From NCBI GenBank assembly GCA_036557365.1, contig DATBHR010000092.1, positions 186,001 through 250,000 of the forward strand: a DNA stretch of 64,000 nt, read 5' to 3'. The notes beneath the pieces are model-generated. The model worked only from the letters and a program-made list of their open reading frames with translations. It was not told the DNA's origin and did no database searches. This stretch comes from DATKHR01 sp036557365. Lineage in GTDB: Bacteria > Acidobacteriota > Vicinamibacteria > Vicinamibacterales > CAVVIG01. Positions 43,264 through 56,235 of the stretch are shown piece by piece; the first letter of the stretch is position 1; every line of letters begins with the position of its first letter. A program made the position numbers and the translations under genes.

Positions 43264-43869
43264 ATGCGAGTCCACTTCTCTCTCGTCCTGTCGATGGTCG
43301 TCCTGCTCGCGGCGTCGTTCAGTGCGGAACGGCAGGCGCAGCGCGGTGCCGCTCCGAGCGGTCCGCCGATGACGATGACGATTCCAGGATTTCCCGACGG
43401 CGGACAGATTCCGGTGAAGTTCAGCCAGGCCGCGCCTGGCGCGGCGCCCGGCGAAGGCACGTCGCCCGCGATCAACTGGACCAACGCGCCGAGCGGCACG
43501 CAGTCGTTCGTCCTCAACATGCACGACATGGAGGTCGTCCGCAACAAGACGACAGACGATCAGGCGCACTGGGTCGTCTGGAACATTCCGGCGACGGCGA
43601 CCGGCATGCCCGAAGGCGTCGCGAAGGGCGCGCAGCTGCCCGACGGCAGCTACCAGATCAGCGCGACGGGCCAGGTCTATCGCGGGCCCGGCGCCGGGGC
43701 GAACGGTCCGTTCCACCATTACATGTTCGAGCTCTATGCGCTCGACACGCAGCTGGACGTCAAGCCGACGGCCGACGCATTCGAGACGCGCGCGAACGTG
43801 ATGAAGGCGATGCAGGGCCACATCCTCGCGAAGGCGGTCTACGGAGGACTGTTCCGCCGGCCACAGTAA
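43264..43869 (+). CDS. YbhB/YbcL family PEBP protein (Raf-kinase-inhibitor-like), exported
   Basis: The 201-residue protein has a signal peptide (MRVHFSLVLSMVVLLAASF) and the PEBP fold: TSPAINWTNAPSGTQSFVLNMHD, HWVVWNIPATATGMPEG, and GPFHHYMFELYALD. Ligand-pocket residues (the DxxD..H pattern) appear as HDMEV..AHWVVWN and GPFHHY. Members bind phospholipid-like or nucleotide ligands; bacterial roles are unclear. GGAGG stands before the ATG. It follows the wall peptidases by 81 bases in the same direction. Confidence 0.88.
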   Translation: MRVHFSLVLSMVVLLAASFSAERQAQRGAAPSGPPMTMTIPGFPDGGQIPVKFSQAAPGAAPGEGTSPAINWTNAPSGTQSFVLNMHDMEVVRNKTTDDQAHWVVWNIPATATGMPEGVAKGAQLPDGSYQISATGQVYRGPGAGANGPFHHYMFELYALDTQLDVKPTADAFETRANVMKAMQGHILAKAVYGGLFRRPQ

Positions 43870-43879
43870 TCGAGGGCGG

Positions 43880-45979
43880 CTAAATCAAGCCGCCCATGAT
43901 CGGATCGCTGATGCTGTCCTCGTCGTTCTCGACGTGACCAGCGAGCTGATAGGCGAAGCTGGCGTCGCCGTCAGCCGTGATCGTCAGGTCGTACCATCCC
44001 CAGACGCGCGTCAGCGACCAGCGCTTCGAGATCAGCTGTCCAGGGGCGAGGAGCACTTTCGTCGAGTGGCCCGAGTAGCCCTCGCGGATGGCGATGCGCG
44101 ACAGGCGCGACGCGCGGTTCGAGATCTCGAGCGTGACCCCGAGCCGCTCGTCATACCGCGCTCTCACGTCGAGGTTCGTGCCACGCGACCCCGGACCGCC
44201 GCCCTTGAACGCCCGGAAGAATCCGTTCGGCCCGAACACTTCGATGTCGTACGCCGACGCGGGCGGCGCGCCGATGCTCCACGTGTCCGTCAGCTTCATG
44301 TGCGGTTCGACGGTATAGGTTCGCGGTGCGTCGGCAACGTGCGCGGATCGGACGTGGTAGACGACGGCGGCTTTGCCGCTGTTGCGGAAATCGATCCTGA
44401 GCGATCCGTCGGCGGCGTCGAGAGTCCCGCGCGCGTCCAGGACGTAGGGCAGCGCGCGCGCCGGCCGCACGCCGCGCTCCTGCCGTGGCACTTCCTGCGT
44501 CGCCGGCGGCACCGGCACATCGTCGTCGTGACGATCGAAGGTCTGCGGTTTGTACGCGTCCGTGCTCGGCAGCTTCACCTTGCGCCACGCTTCCGGTCTT
44601 GCGAAGTCGAACGCGCTGGTCAGGTCGCCGGAGACCGCACGGCGCCACGGCGTGATGTTCGTCTCGACAAGATCCGGATGGCTGTCGCCGAATCGCGCTT
44701 CGAGGAAGCGGATGATCGACGTGTGATCGAATACCTGAGAGTTCACCCACCCGCCCTTGCTCCACGGCGACACGACGAGCAGCGGCACGCGCATGCCGAG
44801 CCCGTACGGGCCGCTCGCATGTTCGCTGTCGCCCGCGAAGATCTCGTTCGTGGTCTCGACCGTCGAGAGTCCTTCGTCGCGTGACTGCGGCGGAGTCGGC
44901 GGAACGAGGTGATCGAAGAAGCCGCCTTCTTCGTCGTAGTTGATCAAGAGGACCGTCTTGCTCCAGACGTCGGGATTCGAGACCAGCACGTCCACGATTT
45001 GCGAGACATACCAGGCGCCGAGGCTCGCGCGCCAGTTCGGATGCTCGCAGTACGCCTCGGGCGCCACGATCCACGAGACCTGCGGCAGCGTTCCTCGCTG
45101 CACGTCGCCGCGGAAGATGTCGATGAGCCGATCGGGATCGAGACTCTGCGTGAGGATGTTCGTGCCGGTCTTCGCGCGGTCGGCGAGCGAGCTGCCCGTC
45201 GGTGCGTTCTGGAACTGATGGAAGTAGAGCAGCGAGTTGTCGCCGAAGTTGCCGATGTAGGCGTTGTCGGTCCAGCCCCACGAACCGGCCGCATCGAGGC
45301 CGATACCGGCGTCCTGATAAATCTTCCACGAGATGCCGGCACGCTCGAGGCGCTCGGGAAACGTGGACCAGTCGTATCCGGCCTCGGCGTTCGTGATCAC
45401 CGGTCCGCCGCCGTTGCCGTCGTTGCCCACCCAGCCGGTCCACATGTGATAGCGGTTCGGATCCGTCGGTCCCAGCAGCGAGCAGTGATATGCGTCGCAG
45501 ACGGTGAACGCGTCTGCGAGCGCGTAATGGTACGGGATGTCCTTCCGCGTGTGATACGTCATCGTCGTCACGCCCTTGTTGGGCACCCACTGATCGTGGC
45601 GGCCTTCGTTCCACGCGGCGTGCGTGTCGGTCCAGCCGTGCGGCGGATCGGGGAGGAATTCCATGCCGACGTTTTCGACGTCCGGCCGGAACGGCAGGAG
45701 GAAGCCGGCGTCGGTCGGCTGGAACCACACCGGTTGTCCCGACGGCAGCTTGACGACGTGCGGGTCCGCGTAGCCGCGGACGCCGCGCATCGTGCCGAAG
45801 TAGTGATCGAACGATCGGTTCTCCTGCATCAGCACGACGATGTGTTCGACGTCGGCAATCGTGCCGGTGCGGCGGTGTGCCGGAATCTCGAGCGCACGGC
45901 TGATGTTGGCGGGCAGCGCCGCGGCCAGCGCGGGCGATCCCATCAGCTTCAGGAACGTACGTCGGTCAGTGGGTCTCAT
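43880..45979 (-). CDS. Phospholipase C, phosphocholine-specific type, Tat-exported
   Basis: The 699-residue protein starts MRPTDRRTFLKLM, a Tat signal. The catalytic domain has VLMQENRSFDHYFGTMRGVRGY, YHCSLLGPTDPNRYHMWTG, LLINYDEEGGFFDHLVPP, features of the acid-phosphatase-like PLC family (PlcH/PlcN). The C-terminal part (about residues 490-699) holds two beta domains (RIDFRNSGKAAVVYHVR, LDVRARYDERLGVTLEISN) of the DUF756 type. It would split phosphatidylcholine or sphingomyelin outside the cell. AGGAGG lies before the ATG at 45979. Confidence 0.93.
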   Translation of the reverse strand: MRPTDRRTFLKLMGSPALAAALPANISRALEIPAHRRTGTIADVEHIVVLMQENRSFDHYFGTMRGVRGYADPHVVKLPSGQPVWFQPTDAGFLLPFRPDVENVGMEFLPDPPHGWTDTHAAWNEGRHDQWVPNKGVTTMTYHTRKDIPYHYALADAFTVCDAYHCSLLGPTDPNRYHMWTGWVGNDGNGGGPVITNAEAGYDWSTFPERLERAGISWKIYQDAGIGLDAAGSWGWTDNAYIGNFGDNSLLYFHQFQNAPTGSSLADRAKTGTNILTQSLDPDRLIDIFRGDVQRGTLPQVSWIVAPEAYCEHPNWRASLGAWYVSQIVDVLVSNPDVWSKTVLLINYDEEGGFFDHLVPPTPPQSRDEGLSTVETTNEIFAGDSEHASGPYGLGMRVPLLVVSPWSKGGWVNSQVFDHTSIIRFLEARFGDSHPDLVETNITPWRRAVSGDLTSAFDFARPEAWRKVKLPSTDAYKPQTFDRHDDDVPVPPATQEVPRQERGVRPARALPYVLDARGTLDAADGSLRIDFRNSGKAAVVYHVRSAHVADAPRTYTVEPHMKLTDTWSIGAPPASAYDIEVFGPNGFFRAFKGGGPGSRGTNLDVRARYDERLGVTLEISNRASRLSRIAIREGYSGHSTKVLLAPGQLISKRWSLTRVWGWYDLTITADGDASFAYQLAGHVENDEDSISDPIMGGLI

Positions 45980-46118
45980 GAGGGCCTCCTCGTTGTCTGT
46001 GGAGCGCCCCGAAAACGTATCAACCCGATGTTGAGTTTCTGTGCAGCGCGTTTGACCGTCGCGTAACTTCTCGCCGAAGGCAGCGGAAGTGCGTGGTCCA
46101 GCTGGTATCCTCGTCGAC

Positions 46119-47477
46119 GTGCGATTCGGCGCCGTGCTGTTCGTCATTGCGACCGTGATGCTCCTGTCTGCGCCAGCGGGCGCACAGGACGAGCACGACG
46201 AGCAGGACACGCCGACGGTCACGCTCTTCGACCATCCCGACAAGGCGCCGTTCTACCTCGGCGGCCAGTTGAACTTCATCTTTCAGGCGCACGGCGACTT
46301 TCATTCGCCATATTCGGGACCGAACAGCCTGAAAGCGTCGGCGGAAGATGCGCTGTCGCGCGTGCTGACGCTCTACACAGGCGTACGGATTGCGCGCCGA
46401 TGGGACGTCCTCTTCGATGTCGAGAGCGCGGGAGGCCGCGGTTTGAGCGATGCGCTCGGTCTGGCCGGCTTCACGAACCTCGACGTCGTCCGCAATCCGT
46501 CGCTCGGAAGCAGTCCCTACATCGCGCGCGTGATGGTCCACGGCGTGATTCCGCTGTCAGATGGCGAGACGAGCGTTCCGGTGTCGCCGCTCTCCGTGGT
46601 GACGCACGTGCCGGAGCGCCGGATCGAGATCCGCGCCGGCAAAATCAGCCTCGTCGACTTCTTCGACAACAACGCGGTTGCCAGCGACAGCCACCTGCAG
46701 TTCACGAACTGGACGGTGGATAACAACGGCGCGTTCGACTACGCCGCCGATACGCGCGGCTACACGTTCGGCGTCGTCGCGGAGCTCGACACGCCGCGGT
46801 GGTCCGTTCGCTGGGCGGAAGCGCTGATGCCGACGGTTGCGAACGGCATCGATCTCGACTGGGACATCGCGCGGGCGCGCGCTGACAACCTGGAGATCGA
46901 GCTGCGGCCCGCGGCCGGCACGATCGTGCGGCTGCTCGGATACGCGAACCACGCGAACATGGGCAGCTACGGAGAAGCGATCGAAGCATTCGAGGCCGGC
47001 AAGGATCCGAAGCCGGACATCGTGGCGCATCGAGAGCAGGGACGCGTCAAGTACGGCACCGGCGTCAATCTCCAGCAGGACGTGACGCACGGCGTGCGAG
47101 GTTTCGTACGCGCCGGCTGGAACGAGGGCGACAACGAGTCGTTTGCGTACACCGAGGTGAACAATACCGTCAGTCTCGGCTTCGACGTGCGCGGCGACCG
47201 GTGGCAGCGCGCGGGCGATCGTGTCGGCGTCGCGTTCGTCTCGAACGGTCTGTCAGAGCTGCACCGCGAATACCTCAAGCTCGGCGGGCTCGGGTTCCTG
47301 CTCGGCGACGGGACGCTCACGTACGGGCGTGAAACGATCGTCGAGACGTATTACACGGCGCGAGTGTGGCGCGGAATTGCCGCATCGGCCGGTCTGCAAT
47401 ATCTCCTGCATCCCGGCTACAACCGCGATCGCGGACCGGTGTGGGTGCCAGCAGCGCGCCTGCATCTCGACCTGTAG
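46119..47477 (+). CDS. Carbohydrate porin, OprB family
   Basis: The 452-residue protein has a signal peptide (about 23 residues, ending AGAQD) and a long beta-barrel. The end HREYLKLGGLGFLLGDGTL..YGRETIVETYYTARVWRG..HPGYNRDRGPVWVPAARLHLDL matches the OprB carbohydrate-selective porins, which let sugars pass the outer membrane. The GTG at 46119 gives the best signal peptide; a GTG at 46089 is in frame. It is divergent from the phospholipase C with about 140 bases between, and its stop lies 100 bases before the TonB receptor. Confidence 0.85.
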   Translation: MRFGAVLFVIATVMLLSAPAGAQDEHDEQDTPTVTLFDHPDKAPFYLGGQLNFIFQAHGDFHSPYSGPNSLKASAEDALSRVLTLYTGVRIARRWDVLFDVESAGGRGLSDALGLAGFTNLDVVRNPSLGSSPYIARVMVHGVIPLSDGETSVPVSPLSVVTHVPERRIEIRAGKISLVDFFDNNAVASDSHLQFTNWTVDNNGAFDYAADTRGYTFGVVAELDTPRWSVRWAEALMPTVANGIDLDWDIARARADNLEIELRPAAGTIVRLLGYANHANMGSYGEAIEAFEAGKDPKPDIVAHREQGRVKYGTGVNLQQDVTHGVRGFVRAGWNEGDNESFAYTEVNNTVSLGFDVRGDRWQRAGDRVGVAFVSNGLSELHREYLKLGGLGFLLGDGTLTYGRETIVETYYTARVWRGIAASAGLQYLLHPGYNRDRGPVWVPAARLHLDL

Positions 47478-47578
47478 CACGACCGGTAATTTTTTCCACG
47501 CATACGATTCATACGGTCTTTACAATCCCCCACTACTATCGCTGCGCTCGCCTTACACAATCTTCGGAGGATGTTTCG

Positions 47579-50782
<3,204 letters not shown>

Positions 50783-50808
50783 GGACGCATCGTATCGTTG
50801 CGGCGAGC

Positions 50809-51843
50809 GTGGCGGTCGGCGTGCTGGTCGTCTGCGCCGCGCCCGCCGCACTGCGCGCGGGCGCGGCGTTCGAGCCCGGCGGCCGCGTCCTCCTGGACGC
50901 GCACAACTGCTATCCGTACGACGGACGCTGGGCGGACCGGATCGATCGCGCGCTCTCGACCGGCACGCCGCTCGCGATCGAGCAGGACCTCGTGTGGTAT
51001 CGCGATCCGGCGACCGGGAAAGGAAGATCGCTCGTGGCGCACGACGAGCCGGGCAAGCCCGCGCTCGGTCTCACGGGACGCGAGCCAACGATGCGCGATT
51101 ATTTTTTCGAGCGCATCCGCCCGATCGTCGAAGCCGCGCTGCGAGACAACCATCGCGAGAGCTGGCCGCTCATCACGCTGAATCTCGATCTCAAGACGGA
51201 GGAGCCGGAACATCTCGCCGCGATCTTGGCGCTCTTGCGCGAGTACAAGTCGTGGCTGACGACCGCGCCTCGCGCAGCCACGCTCGCCGACGTCCAGCCG
51301 ATGACAGTCGGTCCGGTTCTGGTGCTCACCGGCGAATCCGATGCGCAGCGCCGCGCCTTCCACGACGCCGTGCCGGTCGGTGAGCCTCTGCTCGTATTCG
51401 GCGCCGCGCACCCGCACATTCGTCAAGCCGGCACGGCCGCGGAAGTGCGCGTCCGATCGGGTGAGGAGCTGCCGGACATCACGCCCGGCCCGCGTACCAA
51501 CTATCACCGCTGGTGGAACAACCCGTGGAGCGTCGTCGAACTCGGCGGCCAGCGGCAGGCAGGCGCGTGGACGCCCGCCGACGAAAAGCGCCTCGACGAT
51601 CTCGTCCACGCGTCGCATCAGGCGGGACTCTGGATCCGCTTCTACACGTTGAACGGCCACGATCCGCAGGACGAATCGGGCGGGTGGTCCGCCGGCTACA
51701 ACTTCGGATCCGAGGACGCCGCCCGGCTGCGGTGGAACGCGGCGATTCGTGCCGGCGTGGACTTCGTCGCGGTCGATCAATACGAGCGCTTCGGCGAAAC
51801 GCTCCGTGCCGCACGCGCGTCCGCCGCCAAACCAGTTCGCTGA
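50809..51843 (+). CDS. PLC-like phosphodiesterase (PI-PLC/GDPD TIM-barrel fold)
   Basis: The 344-residue protein, from a GTG at 50809, has a signal peptide-like hydrophobic start (VAVGVLVVCAAPAALRA) and a TIM-barrel with VLLDAHNCYPYDGRWADRIDRAL, AIEQDLVWYRDP, SLVAHDEPG and TLNLDLKTEEPE, patterns of the phosphatidylinositol-PLC/glycerophosphodiesterase superfamily. The two catalytic histidines are in DAHNC and VAHDEP. The start is uncertain: AAGGA stands near 50781 with only an ATC in frame at the right distance, whereas GTG 50809 lacks a ribosome site. It is probably cotranscribed with the TonB receptor. Confidence 0.8.
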   Translation: MAVGVLVVCAAPAALRAGAAFEPGGRVLLDAHNCYPYDGRWADRIDRALSTGTPLAIEQDLVWYRDPATGKGRSLVAHDEPGKPALGLTGREPTMRDYFFERIRPIVEAALRDNHRESWPLITLNLDLKTEEPEHLAAILALLREYKSWLTTAPRAATLADVQPMTVGPVLVLTGESDAQRRAFHDAVPVGEPLLVFGAAHPHIRQAGTAAEVRVRSGEELPDITPGPRTNYHRWWNNPWSVVELGGQRQAGAWTPADEKRLDDLVHASHQAGLWIRFYTLNGHDPQDESGGWSAGYNFGSEDAARLRWNAAIRAGVDFVAVDQYERFGETLRAARASAAKPVR

Positions 51844-52216
51844 ATCATCCTCAAGAGTTCGGCGGATGTCCCGAAGGCGGTCACACGTCACCGGTTTGAG
51901 ATGTCCGTGTCGTACCCTGAGACATCTCTACTTCCGAGGCCGATGTGCAAAAGACCATCCTGAAGCCGGGCGACTTCATCGTCGTCTTTCGGAAACGCGG
52001 ACGGTGCGACCTCGAGCAGGTCGGATGCCGCGGTCAGCGCGTCGGGCTGCGCTGGGACATTCCGCTGGATGAAGCGCGCGACGCGGCAATGCTCGCGGCG
52101 GCGATGCGGCACGCCGACGTCTGGGAATGCCGCCGATCGACGTTCGCGATGAGGACGAGGACCGAGCCGCGACGGCACGCGGGCTGACGCTCGAGGCGTC
52201 CGCCCGCGTCTGGCCG
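51844..52216. other. 373-base region between the phosphodiesterase and pstB genes
   Basis: It holds a weak 80-codon frame (51945-52187, listed separately) and the 3' flank of pstB. Nothing else convincing is visible. Confidence 0.4.
51945..52187 (+). CDS. Possible 80-residue hypothetical protein
   Basis: A frame from GTG 51945 (MQKTILKPGDFIVVFRKRG) has GAGG 7 bases upstream, and its first 45 residues look protein-like (RVGLRWDIPLDEARDAAML). The last 20 residues are basic and low in structure. I know no family. The same DNA is read in other frames without hindrance, so it may be chance. Confidence 0.35.
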   Translation: MQKTILKPGDFIVVFRKRGRCDLEQVGCRGQRVGLRWDIPLDEARDAAMLAAAMRHADVWECRRSTFAMRTRTEPRRHAG

Positions 52217-53071
52217 TCAGCTGAACTCGCCGCTGACGTACTGCTTCGTGTGGGTGTGCTGCGGATCTTCGAACAGCTGGCGGGAGGGACCGTATTCGAC
52301 GAGATATCCGGTTCTGCCGCCCTCCGACGTGTCGACGTACAGGAAGCCGGTGTAGTCGGCGACGCGCTGCGCCTGCTGCAGATTGTGCGTCACGATCGCA
52401 ATCGTGAAGCGCTGCCGCAGCTCGAGCATCAACTCTTCGATCTTGCGCGTGGCAATCGGATCGAGCGCCGAGCACGGCTCGTCCATCAGGAGCACTTCGG
52501 GTTCGGTCGCGATGGCGCGTGCGATGCAGAGCCGCTGCTGCTGGCCGCCGGACAGCGACAGGCCGCTCTTCTGCAGCTTGTCCTTCACCTCGTCCCACAA
52601 CGCGGCGCCGCGCAGGGCGCGCTCGACCTTCTCGGCCCTGTCGCCGCGGAAGCCGTTCAGCCGCAGGCCGAATGCGACGTTGTTGTAGATGCTCGTCGCG
52701 AACGGATTCGGCTGCTGGAAGACCATGCCGATGAAGCGGCGCACGGCCACCGGATCGATTGACGGATGGTAGATGTCGCGCCCGCGATACTTGATGTGGC
52801 CTTCGAACCTGAAGCCACGAACCAGATCGTTCATCCGGTTCAGGCAGCGAAGCACCGTGCTCTTCCCGCAGCCCGACGGTCCGATGAAGGCGGTGATCGA
52901 ATTCCGCGTGATCGGAATCGCGGTGTCGCGTACCGCGCGGAACGACCCGTAGTGCAGGTCGCGGATGTGGCAATCGAGCACGACCTCGCCGTTCGTCGCC
53001 GCGCCAGACATTTTCGGCGGCATCGGAACGGTCCGCGCCGAAGCGGCTGCCGGATTGACGGATGGCATCAT
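52217..53071 (-). CDS. pstB: Phosphate ABC transporter ATP-binding protein PstB
   Basis: The 284-residue ATPase has Walker A GPSGCGKSTVL (about residue 68), signature LSGGQQQRLCIARA, Walker B VLLMDEPCSALDP and a switch histidine in IVTHNLQQAQRVADYTGF. The PstB-specific HIRDLHYGSFRAVRD start and the ending QYVSGEFS are clear. It powers PstCA. Usual length 250-280. It is last of the pstSCAB order, 18 bases after pstA, with no phoU behind it. GGGAG stands before the ATG. Confidence 0.96.
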   Translation of the reverse strand: MMPSVNPAAASARTVPMPPKMSGAATNGEVVLDCHIRDLHYGSFRAVRDTAIPITRNSITAFIGPSGCGKSTVLRCLNRMNDLVRGFRFEGHIKYRGRDIYHPSIDPVAVRRFIGMVFQQPNPFATSIYNNVAFGLRLNGFRGDRAEKVERALRGAALWDEVKDKLQKSGLSLSGGQQQRLCIARAIATEPEVLLMDEPCSALDPIATRKIEELMLELRQRFTIAIVTHNLQQAQRVADYTGFLYVDTSEGGRTGYLVEYGPSRQLFEDPQHTHTKQYVSGEFS

Positions 53072-53089
53072 GATGGACTCCCTGTATGA

Positions 53090-54010
53090 CTACGCGCGAC
53101 GCGATGACAGGCTCTGGCCGACGAGATTGGCGACGAGCACGAGCAGCACGAGGACGAGCGCCGCAGCCCACGCGAGCTCGACCTGGTTCTGGAACGGCAC
53201 GCCCGCAAAGTTGTAAACGAGCACGGCCAGCGACGCCGTCGGCTGCATCAGGTTGGCGTGGCCGTGCGACACGAGCCAGTAGTTGCTGAAGAGAGCGGTG
53301 AAGAGCAACGGCGCCGTTTCTCCGGCGGCGCGCGCGATCGCGAGCATGACGCCGGTGAGGATTCCCGGAACGGCCGTCGGCAGGAGCACCATCCAGATGG
53401 TCTGCGTGCGCGTCGCGCCCATTCCGATCGCGGCGTCCTTCATGCGTGCCGGCACCATTCGAATCGCATCTTCAGACGTGAGGATGATCGTCGGCAGCAT
53501 CAGGAGCGCCAGCGCAACCCCGCCCGCCGGCGCCGAATAGCCGCCCGTCGTCAAGACGACCGCGCCATACGCGAACACACCCGCCAGGATGGAAGGGAAT
53601 CCGGTCAGTACCTTCGCGCAGAACCGCACGCAGACCGCGAGTCGTCGCCCGCCCGCCTGCGACAGATAGATCGCCGTCATGATGCCGATCGGGACGCTCA
53701 CGAGGACGGCGATCGCGACGATGACGAGCGTGCCGACGATGGCGTTGCCGAAGCCGCCGCCTTGTTCGAGCGCGGACGGCGGCAGCTGGGTGAAGACGCT
53801 GACGCTCAGCTTCTGTCCTCCGCGCCACAGCAGCATCAGGACAACCGAGAAGAGCGGGATGAGTGAGAGCAGCGTCATGCCGGTCACGATCGCGCTGAGG
53901 CCGAAGTCGGTCAGCGTGCGCGGCCGCCGCAGCGATCGTTCGAGCTGCGAGAAATCGACGCCGCTCAGCGGGTCGAGGCTTTCGATGGTCGTCGTTGCTG
54001 TCGATGCCAT
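53090..54010 (-). CDS. pstA: Phosphate ABC transporter permease PstA
   Basis: The 306-residue protein has six helices and the PstA pattern GGGFGNAIVGTLVIVAIAV, PIGIMTAIYLSQ, GFPSILAGVFAYGA and the EAA-loop segment MKDAAIGMGATRTQTIWMVLLPTAVPGI. It forms the membrane pore with PstC. It starts 5 bases before the end of pstC. Confidence 0.95.
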   Translation of the reverse strand: MASTATTTIESLDPLSGVDFSQLERSLRRPRTLTDFGLSAIVTGMTLLSLIPLFSVVLMLLWRGGQKLSVSVFTQLPPSALEQGGGFGNAIVGTLVIVAIAVLVSVPIGIMTAIYLSQAGGRRLAVCVRFCAKVLTGFPSILAGVFAYGAVVLTTGGYSAPAGGVALALLMLPTIILTSEDAIRMVPARMKDAAIGMGATRTQTIWMVLLPTAVPGILTGVMLAIARAAGETAPLLFTALFSNYWLVSHGHANLMQPTASLAVLVYNFAGVPFQNQVELAWAAALVLVLLVLVANLVGQSLSSRRA

Positions 54011-54015
54011 CTTCG

Positions 54016-55080
54016 TCAGTCCACGGTCGCGATGGCGGCGCGCTGAATCACGAGCGCGCCGAGGATGTTCACGACGAGCGTGATGGCGAGCAGGACAAGC
54101 GCCGCATACATCAGCACTGGCACCTGGCGTGCGCCGGCTTCAGGAAAGTTGTTGGCCAGAAGCGCGGCAAGCGTATTGGCGGGCGAGAACAACGACACGC
54201 TGATCTGATTCGAGTTGCCGACGAGCATCGCCAGCGCCATCGTCTCGCCGAGCGCGCGGCCGAGCGCGAGCAGGATGCCGCCGAAAATCCCGCGCGACGC
54301 GGTCGGCACGATCACGGCCAGAATCGTTTCCCAGCGCGTCGCACCGAGACCGTATGCCGCCATGCGAAGCTTGGGCGGCACCGAGACCAGCGCGTCGCGG
54401 CTGATGGCCGTAACGGTTGGAAGAATCATGATCGCGAGGACGAGGACCGCCGGCAGCACGCCCGGTCCGCTCAAGTCCGTCGAGAACAGCGGAATCCATC
54501 CGAGGTTGAGGTGCAGCCAGGCACACACCGGCCTGATGACCGGGATGACGACGAACAGTCCCCACAGACCGTAGACGACGCTCGGGATCGCCGCGAGCAG
54601 CTCGATCAGATTTTTCAAAAGATGTTCGAGTTGATCGGGTAGCCGTCCCCAGACCGGATGCAGGTGACGGTTCATCCGCTGCAGGACGCTGAATGCCGCC
54701 TGGCCGATGTAGCCTTCGGCGAGAAAGATGGCAGCCGCGATGCCGAACGCGCTGCCGACCACGAGCGCCAGCAGCGACGTATACACCGTGCCCCAGATCT
54801 CCGCGAGGATCCCGTAGCGCGCGGTGTTCGGATCCCACACGCGGCCAGTGATGAAGCCGATGCCGTACTCGCGGATGGCGGGCACGGCCGAGATCGCGAT
54901 GCGCAGCACGATGAACGTCGACAGCGTGAGCGTCAGGCACGCGAACGCCACGCACGTCCATTGAAATCCGCGGTCGACGAGCAGCTGACGGCGGCTCGGC
55001 GCCTGGCTGATTTCGCCGCGACGCGCGACGAACATCGCGCCGATGGTGTGCTGCAGGCGAGAGTGTGCCGGTGTGGCCAT
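54016..55080 (-). CDS. pstC: Phosphate ABC transporter permease PstC
   Basis: The 354-residue protein, from ATG 55080, has helices with LTLTLSTFIVLRIAISAVPAI, the segment ILAEIWGTVYTSLLALVVGSAFGI, AAIPSVVYGLWGLFV and the EAA loop LRMAAYGLGATRWETILAVIVPTASRGI. It pairs with PstA. The first 35 residues are polar and longer than usual. pstS stops 19 bases before its start. Confidence 0.95.
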   Translation of the reverse strand: MATPAHSRLQHTIGAMFVARRGEISQAPSRRQLLVDRGFQWTCVAFACLTLTLSTFIVLRIAISAVPAIREYGIGFITGRVWDPNTARYGILAEIWGTVYTSLLALVVGSAFGIAAAIFLAEGYIGQAAFSVLQRMNRHLHPVWGRLPDQLEHLLKNLIELLAAIPSVVYGLWGLFVVIPVIRPVCAWLHLNLGWIPLFSTDLSGPGVLPAVLVLAIMILPTVTAISRDALVSVPPKLRMAAYGLGATRWETILAVIVPTASRGIFGGILLALGRALGETMALAMLVGNSNQISVSLFSPANTLAALLANNFPEAGARQVPVLMYAALVLLAITLVVNILGALVIQRAAIATVD

Positions 55081-55099
55081 GCCCCGACGGACTCCGATG

Positions 55100-56143
55100 C
55101 TATTGCGCGCCGACGTTCTGGATGGCGGCCGTGGCCCGGTCGACGACAGGCGAGGGCAGCGGAATGTAGCCGAGCGACTCGGCATCCTTCTGACCGTCGG
55201 TCAGTCCGTACTTCACGAGCTGCTGCATCGCCTGCTGCTTGTTCTTGTCGGGATACTTCCGGTAGCAGATCAGCCAGGTGTAAGTGACGATCGGGTACGC
55301 CTCGGGCACATCAGGATCGGGCGCCCACGCGATCAGGTTGTCTGGCAGCTGCGTCGATGCGAGCGCCGCCTGCCCGGTTTCCGTGCTCGCCTGCACGAAC
55401 TTGCCGGCTTTGTTCTCGAGCGTCGCCATCGGCATCTTCTGGCTCTTGGCGTATCCATACTCGATGTAGCCGATCGCGCCCGGCGTGCTCATGATGCTGG
55501 CGGTCACGCCCTCGTTGCCCTTCGACTTCGTGCCGACGGGCCAGTTGGGCATCGTGTTCGCGCCGACGCCCTTGCCGAACTCGTCGCTCATCGCGCTGAG
55601 ATGCTGCGAGAAGACGAACGACGTGCCGCTGCTGTCGGCGCGCACCACAACGTTGACGGGCAGATCAGGCAGCGTCGTTCCGGCATTCGACGCCGCGATC
55701 AACGGGTCGTTCCACTTCTTGACGGTGCCGAGGAAGATGCCGGCGTATGCCTTGCGCGAGAGCTTCAGGTCCGAAACGCCTTCGAGGTGATACGCGAGCA
55801 CGATGGCGCCAGCCGTCATCGGAAACAGCTGCACGCCTTCCGGCACCTTCGCCATCTCGTCGGGCTTCATCGCAGCGTCGCTCGCGCCGAAATCGACCGT
55901 GTGGTCGATGACGCTCTTGATGCCGCCGCCGCTGCCGACCGACTGGTAGTCGACGACGATGTCCTGGTGCGAGGCGCTGTAGGACTTGAACCACTTGTTG
56001 TAGAGCGGCGCGGGAAAGCTGGCGCCGGCGCCCTGCAGCTTGACCGATGTGCCGGCGTCGCCTGACGTTCCGCCGCCGCAGGCGGGAAGCGCCAGCGCGG
56101 CCGTCACGATGAAGATCGCCGAGCGCGCGGTTCGCGATATCAC
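55100..56143 (-). CDS. pstS: Phosphate-binding lipoprotein PstS
   Basis: The 347-residue protein starts at a GTG with AGGAG upstream. It has a lipobox (LALPAC) and the phosphate-binding blocks GAGASFPAPLYNKWF, YQSVGSGGGIKSVI, DFGASDAAMKPDE and RADSSGTSFVFSQHL, as in PstS. It is attached to the membrane by lipid and feeds phosphate to PstCA. It is first in pstSCAB; a row of Pho-box-like repeats stands about 95-125 bases upstream. Confidence 0.96.
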   Translation of the reverse strand: MISRTARSAIFIVTAALALPACGGGTSGDAGTSVKLQGAGASFPAPLYNKWFKSYSASHQDIVVDYQSVGSGGGIKSVIDHTVDFGASDAAMKPDEMAKVPEGVQLFPMTAGAIVLAYHLEGVSDLKLSRKAYAGIFLGTVKKWNDPLIAASNAGTTLPDLPVNVVVRADSSGTSFVFSQHLSAMSDEFGKGVGANTMPNWPVGTKSKGNEGVTASIMSTPGAIGYIEYGYAKSQKMPMATLENKAGKFVQASTETGQAALASTQLPDNLIAWAPDPDVPEAYPIVTYTWLICYRKYPDKNKQQAMQQLVKYGLTDGQKDAESLGYIPLPSPVVDRATAAIQNVGAQ

Positions 56144-56235
56144 GAAATGCTCCTTATTCAGGTCGAGTTCAGGTCGAAGATCGACGGCACTGCCGCCGGC
56201 GTCAGATGCCTGTGCGAACCCGCATTCTGCCGACC